60,000 nt of DNA, taken from NCBI GenBank assembly GCA_903813345.2, contig CAIIXF020000002.1:15448467-15508466 (forward strand), given 5' to 3'. A program made the translations under genes and the position numbers. A model generated the notes under the pieces. That model worked only from the letters and a program-made list of their open reading frames with translations, did not search any database and was not told the DNA's origin. This document shows positions 1 through 11,610 of this stretch, in pieces. The first letter of the stretch is position 1. The number at the start of each line of letters is the position of its first letter. This DNA is from Owenia fusiformis. Lineage: Eukaryota > Annelida > Polychaeta > Sabellida > Oweniidae.

Positions 1-124
1 TGAAACGATTTTCGTCAAGGTGAAGCACCATGGTAATCGCTAGATATGATTCTGCCTTTGATATTAACATATGGTTTTAGCACAATATTAGCTAAAAAAT
101 GATTATTTTTTAGTATAATTTCAT

Positions 125-466
125 TGGTACTGCACTTGATTAAGCTATCATTACCGAAACGGATCCGTCCATATAATTCCTCCATTTTGTTGCGTCAACG
201 GAACTTCAAAAAATATTTGCTATTTGAACATGTTCCATTAACGTAACAATAGTGAGGTATAGATTCTACGATTCTTCCGAACTATTAATTGTTTGCAAAA
301 ATATTTCTCAAACATATGATACTGATACACGGTTACAATGATAAAAAAATATCGTTGGAATTCTGCCTACAACTCGTGAAAGAAGGAAAAAGAAAAATCG
401 TACCTTCGAGGTGCCGACCCGAAACGGATCCGTTCCGGTGACTAGTCTGAAGAGTACAGTATCGGG
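125..466. mobile_element. Small non-autonomous TIR element (MITE), copy 1
   Basis: The ends are imperfect inverted repeats: GGTACTGCAC on the left and GTACAGTATC on the right. Inner copies of ACGGATCCGT occur near both ends. The body aligns collinearly with 58232-58677 (shared blocks include GTAACAA.AGTGAGGTA and AAGAAAAATCGTA.CTTCGAGGT), so this is a dispersed family with two members in the window. No coding capacity is seen. The superfamily is not assigned, and the exact ends are uncertain by a few bases. Confidence 0.6.
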
Positions 467-2819
467 GAATTAGTTGTTTATGTAATGTTTAAATAGTGTG
501 TGTCATTGATTTCATCGATTAATATAAGTAATAAATTAAAGACCATATTTAAAAAATATTTAAGGTTACTTTACGGACAAAAAAGGTCAAATAAAAATGA
601 ATAACATGAAATTGCAAGTTCCATATCCGCATGTCAACGCCATCTTAAGGGTTACCATACAGATCGATGTACATATGAATGTAGCTTTAGGTCCTCACTA
701 TCTTGTGATCATGAAAGACTTGAAAGGTCAAGTTTATTTTTATGATCACCAATAAGTTAAATATATATGTCTTCTTCATTATTATTTATTAAATGGGTGC
801 ATTATATGTCAAAGTAATAGAAATGAGGTATTGCTCGTCAAATATGGCGGTAACCAAGATATAATGATAAATTGGCGTTCCTAAGTGCAGAGTATGATAG
901 ACAAAATAACTATGAATTAGAAAAATTTTGACCAGTTTTAAAATGGGGAATCCCCATTTTCTACTTATCCTCATATACAGTATAATTAAAAGTAATATAT
1001 TCGAAATATTATTAAGATCTTTATATTCAGAAAGCCATCGATGTTTCTTTTGTTGAAAGTTTATTTGAAATAACCTAAACATAAATCGACTTGTAATCCT
1101 GGTGCCACGGGAGCAGTTCTATGATCTTATGGAATTACTATGACTTCTGGGAATTCCAAATTTTAACTGGTAAATCTGGTTTTAATAGCAATCGTTTTTT
1201 CAAATGATATCCTTATAGAAGCACAGGCTGATGTATGGAAAGTGAAATTAGTATCATCAGTATATGTAAATTTGGTCACTATAATTTTTAAATCCACATC
1301 ATCGACTAACAGTAATGTACATTGCTATTTCAGATGGCTGTACATATAAGTTATTTTGATATATTTGATATTATTGAACAATTTTGAGAAACATTTAGAT
1401 CTAATCTTATTACATTCAATATTCAGAGACTATTAACATTTCTTTTCTAATTGAATATAGTGAAGGCCCGGGTTAAGGTGACATCGATCATGTTCGGTTG
1501 CACGTGAAAGTAGAACTAACTATTTGCTCCTCATTTCAGCCATTTCATATACATTCTCCAGACACTATCCATTATTACACATTATCCAAGATCCTTAAAA
1601 CGACGAGGATTCATTTTTGACAGTCCCAGTTTCCCAAATAACCGACTCGTAAGGGTTACGCCCTTAATATTACGCCCTTACTTCATTACATATTATGGAA
1701 GTAATGAATATGTTTTCAAATTTTGCAAAGATTTGCTTGATAAAAACCCAAAGATAGTTTATCAATTCTAATGTCCATATTCAACCCATCAAGATGCATT
1801 TTAGGAAATATTTACAAGCTATTCCTCATGCTCAATACGTAGAGTATCTAATGCTGTTTTCCGCTCATTTTTTTGTCCTCGTGTTTGAAAAGTGTGTTGA
1901 TAGGGGGATTGGGTCATTGGTCAACTTTACTGTATAATAACTGTATAATCGCGTTATCATAATCAGACATGTTTATATATTTCTTGAAAATACAAAGCAT
2001 TGCAATTGACCTTAAGACACATGGAATTCCACTTTCTCTAAATGGGATGAATTGAATAAGACCTTTGACTGGTATGGATAAATCTGGTTTTGATATTTCT
2101 ATGATATTCATCTCCCTGGTACATATTTGGCCTGAAGGAGTACATCCAATTCTCCGAATGGGTTTCTGAGCAATGGCGCGTGAACCCGTCTGAAGAACAT
2201 TATAGTACCGAATTGCCCCATGCCATTCAAAAGGTGATCGCGAAAAAATCCTTGAGTATCCATTGAATATTTAATTCGGTATTACACTGATTCACGAATT
2301 CAGAGATACGGGGATTACCCACTTTATTTTATTATCCGTGTTATTTTTGTGAATAATATTTTTACTAACGTTGATACATTGCATTCTAGATTAAAAAAAA
2401 CACAACACAAAAATATTGAAACGCCTTGGTGCGAAAGGAACCGATATGCATACTGAATGAAGACAAAAGCAACATAATGGTCCACCAAAAGAAACTCATG
2501 CTATGATTTGACTGATCTAAAACATGAGTAGGAGAAGGAATCCACTTGATAATGTGAACATTGCGCTTCAAAGAGGAGGAAGCTCCAGAATCCCGAACAA
2601 TGGGCTGCAGGTAATTAAACTTTACCATATGTCTCTGACCTATGTAACGTTTTTACGATGATTATTGTTCACGTCATTCCGAATACAAATTGGTCACCCT
2701 ATTCTGAAAAGAATTCATTAAACATTATTTCATTAAAACCGAGATTTGAGTCATCGACCTTTGCATTAATTACATGCTGATTGAATATGTATGAAACGAA
2801 TTCAATAAAGTGGCCGTTA
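467..2819. other. Non-coding stretch, no gene recognised
   Basis: AT-rich sequence upstream of the foldback element. The open frames here (for example 789-1082 and 2386-2628 on minus) are short, show no recognisable domain and lack flanking splice logic. The missing first exon(s) of the GBP-like gene could lie here or outside the window, but I could not identify one. Confidence 0.5.
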
Positions 2820-2827
2820 AACGTCCG

Positions 2828-3797
2828 GTGACAGGTCATCTCAACCCCAAGTCATCTCAACCCAGTCCAACTCAACCCCAAGTCAACTCAACCCCAAGTC
2901 AAGTCAACCCCAGTAAAACTCAACCCCAAGTCAACTCAACCCTGTAAAACTCAACCCCAGTAAAACTCAACCCTATTCATTTGTGCAATGTCTAATTTAA
3001 TTTTTTCATGATGAATAATTTAAGTCATTCATTTCTGAAAATCTAGCATTTTGCATGATACTTTGAATAGAAAGTTGTAAAGTATTCAAAAAATGGTTAC
3101 GCTCAAGGATAATTCATCAAGTTGTCACTATTATTTAATTTATGACATCTTTTGAAATCAAATTTTAGAAATAATTAACAATGTAATCTAACTTTTTATT
3201 AATATGAACATGCATTAACAAAATCATTAAGATTTACTAATTCATAGACTGAAAGAATATAGGCGTAGCCAGGAGGGGTGCGCACACACCCTCCCCCAAT
3301 TTTGAAGGAAGTTGCATCATTTTTTGTCAAAACATATCTTTTTTTGGCTCGCTTATGCCACGATCGGCACCCCCTGACTGAAAACCTGACTTTTTGAACG
3401 ATCGCATCCCTCCTGATTGAAAGCTGGCTATGCCTCTGGAAAGCAATGGTCATGTCCCAGTTTTCCAAATTATCACGAGTGTCAACCTCATAGAGATTAC
3501 AACAAAACAAATGCATTAGCAAGATTAATAAAATGACCCATATTTTAATCCTATTAGTACCATGGTGACATTTTGGAGATAAACTCATTATTAACTATAA
3601 TCTAAAAAGGCAGTAGTCTAAGAATGAAAATCACAAACTGAATAATCAGAATTATTTTTATGAAATAAATTTTCTTATAAGTTTATCAATATAGAAATAT
3701 AGGGGTTGAGTTTTACTGGGGTTGAGTTTTACAGGGTTGAGTTGACTTGGGGTTGAGTTTTACTGGGTTGAGTTGACTTGGGGTTGAGATGACCAGG
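2828..3797. mobile_element. Foldback-type element with minisatellite ends (FB-1)
   Basis: The left end (about 2830-2976) is a run of short units built on CTCAACCCCAAGTCAA. The right end (about 3697-3797) is the same run in reverse complement, TTGACTTGGGGTTGAG. The flanks share AACGTCCG (2820-2827 and 3798-3805), a candidate 8 bp target-site duplication. Long inverted ends made of tandem short units with 8-9 bp duplications are the hallmark of Drosophila FB and sea-urchin TU foldback elements. The middle carries a 129-codon minus-strand frame (3199-3588) that I do not recognise and do not call a gene. Its ends share a design with the element at 38385-42139. Confidence 0.75.
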
Positions 3798-4551
3798 AAC
3801 GTCCGTGTGTGGAAATATTGAAGAATTCCAAGACAAATCATGATCAGGTCAATTCAGATATACAATAACAAAAGCTTATGTTTGGCGATTTAAAAGAAAT
3901 CTTTGTCCGATAAATATTCAAAATATTGTATCTAAGGAACAAAATTGAGATTCAAATTTTTACAGGTTTTGATGATATGCTGTCCTGTCAAACTTATTGA
4001 GGGCAGTGTATATTAACCTTCGAGCTTTGGCGGATTTAAGTTGGCAAATCAATGTATGAAAATGGCAGGCTATATACAATATAGTACACTAATAAATAAA
4101 AATGTCACCTCTCACCTTGTTGAAGAGTTAAAGATAAAACACGTTTGAGCACACTACGCCTACTCAGAAAACATGATGTCATCAGCTAGAGTACTTTCGT
4201 TTTGGGATCCGGACAATTTCGTCTTGAATGCTTTTGTACTTATATCCATTGTTCTGGGAAATTTTTCAGTATGCTTTTCTTCGTGACAAAATGCTAGGCA
4301 ATATGCAACCAATACAAAAACTGGAAAATTGGATTGTTAAATATGTTTCTTTTTCATGTAAAATTAAATGATTAATTAAAATTGAATGATATACTGATAT
4401 GACCCAATTAATTAAACATGCAAATGAAAGTTAAACCATTCCTTATTGGCAATTGAGGGAATCAATCTCCCGGTCGTTATGTTTAGTAGTTGGTGTATTT
4501 AAATCTTAAAGTAGCTATTGAATATAGTCTTCATTTTTTGAAGGACAACAG

Positions 4552-4811
4552 AGTGGACCCCAATCCAACGCAGAATGTTCAAGTGCTGTCACAACCGTTG
4601 GAAGGACCGAGCACCGCACAGTTTGAGGGAGATGCACTTCTTGATGAGGCCACACGGTTGTCAGAGGAATCTACTGGTGCTGATTCAGAAGAATACGTGC
4701 TTGATACGTCTAATTCAGCGCCCAATACAACGGTTTATACAAGTTCACCTGTTCATATAGGTGATACGTATATTAATCAAGGGGATGCTGCAGCCTCATC
4801 ATCCAAACATG
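4552..4811 (+). other. Exon encoding RHIM-like motif (core V-H-I-G)
   Basis: This acidic, Ser/Thr-rich exon of about 86 codons precedes the GTPase domain. Near its end it reads TVYTSSPVHIGDTYI. The core tetrad VHIG lies at 4751-4762. RIP homotypic interaction motifs have the core [I/V]-Q-[I/L/V]-G, usually preceded by a Y/N/S/T-rich segment and followed by an N/Y-x-M-like position; human RIPK1 has IYNSTGIQIGAYNYM. The fit is good except for H in place of Q. The exon joins 5161 in phase 1 (codon G|TT), so the motif is in frame with the G domain. Function as an amyloid scaffold is inferred. Confidence 0.6.
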
Positions 4812-7800
4812 GTAACAAATAATGCTTTGTCAAATTCAAAATATTATAAAACATGTGTTTGCTTTATAAACGAACTCATGGCTACCCTGTACTCGAATTA
4901 TGGTTTGGGTGGTGCCATCTTATTTTGATTGAATGAACAAAATGATCATTCAAATCAACTATTTATGCTGACAGTTATATGAGTATGAAAAACATACATT
5001 GTAACCGATTTATTTAAATCAACTATTTTTGCTGACAGTTATATAAGTATGAAAAACAAAAACAAAACAAATGTGCATTGTACTGTGGAAAAACCATATA
5101 AAGTTATTGCATATAAGTTGTGTAACATTGAATGGATATGCGTTGTCTTAATGTCTTCAGTTACATACATGGATACGCCGATGGTCTTATTAGAGCAAGG
5201 ACAAGGGGACAACTTAGTTGTTCACCAGGAGACATTGGAAGTTCTGCGAAAAATATCAAAACCTATGGTTGTCATGGCAATTGTTGGTCCCTATAGATAT
5301 GGAAAATCTTTCCTTGGCAACAACGTCATGAAAACCCCGCACAATAAAGGTAACAAACAAATTGCTCTGGGGTACTATTTGATTTTGATTTTAAAGTTGT
5401 TGTCCAAATATAAAGTCTCTTCTGTACTTCTAAATCTATGATGCTCGTTAATTATTATCCAGGATTCGAAGTTGGTAGTTCCTTAGATGCTAAAACGAAG
5501 GGGATTTGGATTTTTGCTAAAGAACATCCAAAACGCCGAGACTGGTGTTTGGTACTCCTTGATACTGAAGGTCTTCATGATGCCACACCGGTAAGAGAAC
5601 TACGAGATGGCTCACACTTACTATTCAAGGCACATAGTTATATGATTTGCATAATTAAAACGTTCGTCACATTTTTTATCATTTTAACCCATGAAAAACT
5701 AAACAATGAGGAATATGAAAGGAAGTCAATTTCAAATGACATCCCAGTTGATAACAATATTTATGTCGCATACGTCATTGAACAGAAACAGGCGTCAACA
5801 GGTTGGTCAAAGGGAGAGTATCAAATTGTTGGCGAAGAGATCGTCACTTTCAATTTTAGAAATAATTTGCTGTCTGTAGACGTTTCGTAAACTCAATTGT
5901 TACATTTATTTCTATTATAGGAAGCAGGGGGGAAGAATTATGAGAACAACATCTTCGCATTGAGCATTTTACTCTGCAATATCTTCGTCCTTAACCACAA
6001 CAACAGAATAGACCAAAAGGCAATTGAGGATTTAGAGTATCCTTTATAAAGAATCGAGATTGGCCGCAGGACAAAGGTTTAGTGTCTTTAGTGCTACTCA
6101 TTGACTTTCATATAGAGTTAGAATTTTGATTTACTTTAACTTTGATTTACTTTTTTAATCTTTTTCTTAATTGTAAAACAGCTTTATAACTGACATAACA
6201 AAATATATTGTTGGTCAAAAAACAAAAAGAGAGAATGGTGGTGAGGACCAGTCTGAAGATGATTTAGACTCAAATGACCCATATCACAATGTCAGACCCG
6301 CCCATCTAGCTTGGATTTTGCGGGACTTTTACCTCCAGCCAGAGATAGACGGACGAATTGCGAGCCCTGATGAGTATTTGGAACACTGCCTCAAAACCAA
6401 GCTTATGCCAACTACACTTCGCGACAGATCAGTAAAACAAAAGATTGATGACTACAACTTCCCCAGGGAGCAGATTGTGAGCATGTTTCCAAAAAGGAGA
6501 TGCTTCGTGATGTGTAGACCTGCCGCTGATAGCAAGTATGCATCTAATACATGAAGATATATTAAATAGGATAGATTATAATACTTCGTGATCAATTAGA
6601 CTGGAACCGATTATTCTTTTAATTTTCTGTTATAGATTACAAACAATGGTCTCACTAGAACGATCTGATTTGGACCCCAAGTTTGTTGAACAGATGGATG
6701 AGTTTATTGAATTTGCATACAACTGTGAACCAAAGGCTCTCACCATAGACAATAAAAAGATTCGCATCGATGGACTAAGTAAGATACGTGTAACAGTGTC
6801 ATGCATTAACTGAATTAAGTTTTTTTCAAAATTCGATCTCGCATCGCTTCATTTACGATTCTATTTATTTAAAGGGTTTGCCAGTCTTGTAGAAGAGTAC
6901 AGCGCGTTGAAAACACCTGACGTTGAACGTGCAATCGTTGCTCTTACGAAGAAAGAAAACGATGACCTTATTGAAAGGTGTGCCAAAGAATTTGAAGATT
7001 CAGTGAGACATATTGTGGAAATAGGATCACCAAAGCCATCACGTAACTTAAAAATTACTATTGGAAAAAAGACCCATGAGAAATTGCTCCTGTTTCAGAA
7101 AAACAAAATGAATGACGACGAAGATAAATTTGAAGACAAATTAAAGGTAAAACATTACATATGTCGCCACGCTCCACTTAAATATAATAGAAACTTACTT
7201 TTTTCAATAAATATACTACAAAATCATATATTTCATTCTTTTCCAGAAACGATTGCTCAGTTTGGAAATTAAGTACGTTAACAAAAACGAAGAGCATATC
7301 AAGAATAAATGTGAAACATATCTGAGAGATGCGGTGAAACGATACAAGGAAATCATTGAGTCTACGTGTCGCTTTCCTGTTCCGAGAGAAACACTCCTCG
7401 GTGAATCGGACAAAATCTCGAACAAAATTAAGGAGGAGTTTTGCGATCAAATCAAGAAGTTCGATATGGATGAAACATTTTCCAAGAAATTGGAGGTATG
7501 GCGATCGCGATAATAATTATTCATATTTTACTTAGTTTAACCTCTTCGGGAGTGGTTTAAAGAATCTTGAAAGTATAAAATATTTATTTCAATACTTAAT
7601 TTCAATAGTTGTTAATTATTTGATGAAATATGGATTGAATGCTAGAGGCTTCTATGCATGGTACACAACTAATACGAGCTTCTCCGATATCAAACTGACT
7701 GAAACATGTGCAAATCTACCAAAGATATATTGGAAAACGACATGGGATATTCTGTGATAAATTACACTCGAGGTACATTTACGTTAAATAGGCCATCTAG

Positions 7801-10800
7801 GTGGTTATACATTTTGTTATCATCAAATAAATGCAGAAATATAATTTTACAGTCTGAATTGAAGAAAGAAGCAGAACATTACGATACACAGAACAACTCT
7901 GACGACCAAAGAATCCGTCTTGAAGGACACCAGAAAATTGATGGAGCTCAAGATCAATACAGAAAAATGATGGAAGCTGCTATGGGTACAATGAGTAAGG
8001 CCTTCACCGATAGTGAAATGGATGAACTTCACGACAACACATTCAAATCCGTCAGGGAGGTGTTTGAAAAGGAGATCGGGAAATTTTATGATAAGAAGTC
8101 CCTATTGGTCAAATTGGAGGTAAGTAGAATAACTATAAGAAATAAGTAAAATATCGTTTTTAAAGAATATTCAAAAAAATTTAAAAAAATAATACAATAG
8201 TTTTCATTGAACCACATTTTTAATATTCGGATTACGACAATGGAGTTTCTTTTGAAATGATCACGTTACATTATTTTCTTATACGAAAAAGCATACATTA
8301 TTAGGACTAAAAACTCAAAACGCTTTCTTAGGGAAGAATACTAGTCGAATTTGATAGATTCATCAGCAAGAATAACCATGTGAGGCAAACAATAGAAAAC
8401 GAACAGACAAGTAAAACTCTGAAACAAACACATATTGCACTAGAGGAAACCAAAGAGAAACACAGGGAAACGGCAGAGAACCTCAATAATACGAAAGAAG
8501 AGTTGAGCAAGACAAAACTGGAGCAACATAAATTAAAGAAAAAACTTGATGACCAGACGGATAGGTTGGATGAAGAGGAGAAAAAACGAGCTAATCTTGA
8601 ACAAGTAAACATTATACAGTTGTAGAGTATTAGTTTTGACCCAATTTCGTATAATATGTTGAACATCATAGACCTGTTCGTTCATTTTTAGAAGACTTAA
8701 ATCAATGCGTATCAAAAAAAACGCAACAGATTGTTATCTCGGAAAAGCACAAAACCAATGATAACAGCATTAATTTCATTCAATGCAACATAAAGCCATG
8801 TGTCTCCTCTTTACAATGATATATCATTCATTGATATTTGGTCATGGTTGGGTGAGTAATCATTCCATTTGCAAAGTAGGCCAAAATTAGCTTTTGACCA
8901 AGTTATAAACATCGCAAAAGTCAGTGTACGGAGCCTGATGCAATATTGGAAAAAACATAAAACCAATGCTGACTGCATCCTTTTCATTCAATGAACCAAA
9001 AAGCCAAATTACTCCTCTTTGCAATGGAATATCATTCATTCACAGGGAGTCATGACTGGCCGAAAAATCATTAATTTTGCAAAGTGGGCAAAATTCAGCT
9101 CGGACCCAAGTTTTAAAAAATGCAAAAGTCAGTACAAAGGGCATAGGGGCTATTGGAAGAAGATGTGACAGGTGTGGCATAGACAGTAAAGTGTCCATAC
9201 TCATACTCTTGCAAGAATACCTCCTATACCTCTCCAAATTGCCACCACTTCCTTGCACATAAAGATGCACTCACCTGCCCACGTCATGCATGGTTCAGCC
9301 CTGAGTCATCTGTGGGTTAAAGCAGAGAAAAACAGCCCATGGGCAATTCTTTCTCGAGGTTTTGCAATATCTAGTGGAGGAATTGTGAGCACAGATGCTC
9401 CTGAGATAGCTCCAAAAGAAAAAGTCACAACAATTCAATTCAGAGGAACTTCCATTGGCACTTAGCCCTTGCACTGATTTTTGCAATATCTAAAACTTGG
9501 CCAAGATCCGATTTTGACCCACTGTGTAAACGGAAGGATTTCTCACCCAACCATTATCACATGTGAATGATAGACATATCATCGGAAAGAGGAGAGATGT
9601 GGCTTTATGATACATTAAATGATCCTCGGACAATCATCCTATAATTTATCTTGCCACAGTCCGCAATTTTTTAATAAATAGATTCCTCTGGAACAAATGA
9701 TATATCCTTTTTTTCTTTTTCTAAAATCTAACATTTAACTTAGGCCATTCATGGCACTTTAAAAAATGAAATTATTACGAAATAACATATCTACTTTAAG
9801 TAACTAGTTTACTTTCTTTGGTATCTGAATCTAACATTTAATCCTCAAAGTAAAACAAAAGGTAAAATAGCAGCCATGCTGCATGAGCTCTTAGTGTTAA
9901 GCAAGCTGAACCACAAGTGATTAACCAGCAGCTGACCGCTCTCTCATATAGTCTCTTTGTTACGTAATACAGTGAGGTAGAATTGATGTAGTCATCACTT
10001 GTTTTGTGATTTTACAAGATAACTACTTGTTGCGTTTTTTTGATACGCCCTGTAATTTATGGTTTTAATATGTTAATACTTGTTTAATTACATGTACATT
10101 ATTTCATTTCAGGCTAATAAACAAATAAATGAGGAGCTTAATAATCAAAAGGACCAATTGAAAATGACCAAAGAGGAATTGGCCGAGAAAATGACAAAAC
10201 TTGATGTAAAGACAGAGGAGTATGAGAAAGCGCAACATGACATGCAAGAAGCACAGAGACAAGTGGAAGACATGAAAAAACAAGTCGAATATCTCTATAA
10301 ATCACAGGTGAGATATGATTTTAAACACAAGAGCCTGATGTGTTGAAATATTTGCCTTCATATTACGGTACTGAAATCTGATAGATTATAATTCATATTG
10401 ATGATACACTTTTGCTGGCAGATGCGCTGATTCCATTTGTTTTATATATCCTTTGTCTACACTGATTATAAAATTATTTTACAGGGTGTCTTCCGATTGA
10501 AGCTGAAATCCGGTGAGAGCAGGTTTGTGATGGCAGCTAAGGATGAAGATACTATACATCTTATTAGGGCTGATTCTGCAACCAAATCTCCCGGAGACTT
10601 GTGGAAGATTGAGAAAGCCATGAATGGATCACCAGATGGGCCTTTGGGCTTCTTTATTCGCAATCACCACTTTGACCTTGTTTTGGATTGCGACATCGGA
10701 TCAGGCCCTGCTAAGAAAACCCCCCTGTGTCTCCGCAAAAAGGATGAACATGAACGACGCCTTTGCCAAATTTGGATTTTCAAAGCAGAAAAGATAAATT

Positions 10801-10982
10801 GCCACATAAAGAATCGGGAGAATACGGATCTTGTATTGGAGGGCGATGATGGGAATGTTGGGAAACAAAAACCAAGTGTATATGTTACACAGAGGTCAAA
10901 GATTGACCTCTTGGCGTCGAATCAAAAGTGGTCCTGTGCCATCGCCCACGACATCGTTGGTACATTCGAGGGCATCGTTTAA
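4552..10982 (+). CDS. GBP-like large GTPase with N-terminal RHIM-like motif and C-terminal beta-trefoil (5' partial, 12 exons)
   Basis: Exons: 4552-4811, 5161-5349, 5463-5590, 5921-6036, 6182-6535, 6636-6778, 6875-7146, 7247-7495, 7853-8119, 8332-8604, 10113-10307, 10485-10982. Every junction is GT-AG and keeps phase, giving about 980 residues. The dynamin-superfamily G domain shows the P-loop GPYRYGKS, the switch region with SLDAKTKGIW, LLDTEG (G3) and the GBP-type RD of ILRDF (G4). The GBP helical region follows, with exons ending in F-x-x-KLE. A charged coiled coil spans 8332-10307. The last exon adds three beta-trefoil repeats with Q-x-W-like positions. Vertebrate GBPs are about 590 residues, so this protein is extended at both ends. 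No C-terminal CAAX box is present. The visible 5' exon opens at an acceptor (ACAACAG) and has no ATG, so the true start lies upstream. Likely a cytosolic immune GTPase (inference). Confidence 0.92.
4954..5062. repeat. Short tandem duplication in GBP intron
   Basis: Two near-identical copies of a segment containing AAATCAACTATTT.TGCTGACAGTTATA and GAGTATGAAAAACA/AAGTATGAAAAACA lie side by side. They sit inside the intron between the RHIM-like exon and the P-loop exon. No coding effect. Confidence 0.6.
8707..10048. mobile_element. TIR DNA element in GBP intron
   Basis: The terminal inverted repeats read GCGTATCAAAAAAAACGCAA at the left and the complement at 10025-10048. Inner inverted segments also match (CTCCTCTTT and the TGGTTGGGTGAG block near 8850 against CTCACCCAACCA near 9550). 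The left part holds two tandem copies of a unit of about 235 bp, each containing TCAATG.AAC, CAAAGT.GG.CAAAATT and GCAAAAGTCAGT. No transposase is recognised, so it is non-autonomous. It lies wholly between GBP exons 8332-8604 and 10113-10307. Confidence 0.75.
10485..10982 (+). other. Beta-trefoil (R-type lectin-like) domain of the GBP-like protein
   Basis: The last coding exon, about 165 residues. Three internal repeats are visible. Each has a hydrophobic strand pattern, a VLD/VLE-type segment (FDLVLDCDIGSG; TDLVLEGDDGN) and a closing aromatic motif (GDLWKI, CQIWIF, NQKWSC), like the Q-x-W repeats of R-type lectins. This domain is not part of canonical vertebrate GBPs. Ligand binding (glycan, lipid or protein) cannot be read from the sequence. 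The exon begins after acceptor TTTTACAG in phase 0 directly after the coiled coil. Confidence 0.75.
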
Positions 10983-11379
10983 CACAAAGTATAGTAATAA
11001 CTATATGTGACCTGGTAGGGCAGAATGCATATCTTACACTCAACAACTTATGGGAATATGTTGCCAACATTTGTTTTGACATAACGAGACTTCAACATCA
11101 TGCAATCTAAGGAGTCACTCCTTTCGACGACACTCCTTCGCCCTGTATAGTCTGGCAGTCAAAATGCCTGACATGCGAGCGAGGGGAACCGAGCGAATAG
11201 TTTGAACTGCTTGAAATGAAGATATCTTTGTGGGGAATGTCTGACCAAAAAGATAGGCGTGTCGATACATAATCCTCAAGTATATATGATCTAAGCGGCA
11301 ATCAAGAATTAGTACAAAACTACTAGAATAACATTGCATTATACACCATACGCATGAAGACGATAGCACAGCGTCCGTC

Positions 11380-11385
11380 AATAAA
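11380..11385 (+). terminator. Candidate polyadenylation signal of the GBP-like gene
   Basis: AATAAA about 400 bp downstream of the TAA stop, the nearest good hexamer seen. Usage is not shown. Confidence 0.35.
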
Positions 11386-11477
11386 CGGGGATTGTCAGCT
11401 TGTAACTATCAAACTCCAAGTTTTTTAATACACTGTATACATGTATCTCCCTTATATAAATATATTATATATATAGA

Positions 11478-11610
11478 GGTTATTTACTGAGAGGGATTCG
11501 ATATGGGTTTTATTCCGAGTGACAATATGTTATTTCCCAAGGGCCAGAGGGAGATATCATATTGTCACGAGGAATAAACCCATATTGAATACCGACCAGT
11601 AAATAAGCTT
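11478..11610. repeat. Palindromic MITE-like hairpin
   Basis: The left arm contains TTATTTACTG, ATATGGGTTTTATTCC and GTGACAATATG. The right arm contains CATATTGTCAC, GGAATAAACCCATAT and CAGTAAATAA. Together they form a near-complete hairpin around a loop containing GGGCCAGAGGGAGA. It lies about 500 bp downstream of the GBP-like stop codon. Probably a small non-autonomous element. Confidence 0.7.

Noticed and set aside
3199-3588. 129-codon minus-strand open frame as a gene
   Set aside because: It lies inside a foldback element, has no recognisable domain and resembles repeat-derived sequence.
5049-5160. Coding extension of the P-loop exon to the ATG at 5049 or 5151
   Set aside because: The acceptor TCTTCAG at 5160 keeps phase with exon 4552-4811, and the preceding codons do not resemble the GBP N-terminus. 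An alternative start at the in-frame ATG near 5169 remains possible for a shorter isoform.
11107-11381. Minus-strand frames downstream of the GBP gene
   Set aside because: Two overlapping short frames with no domain or splice context; probably chance.
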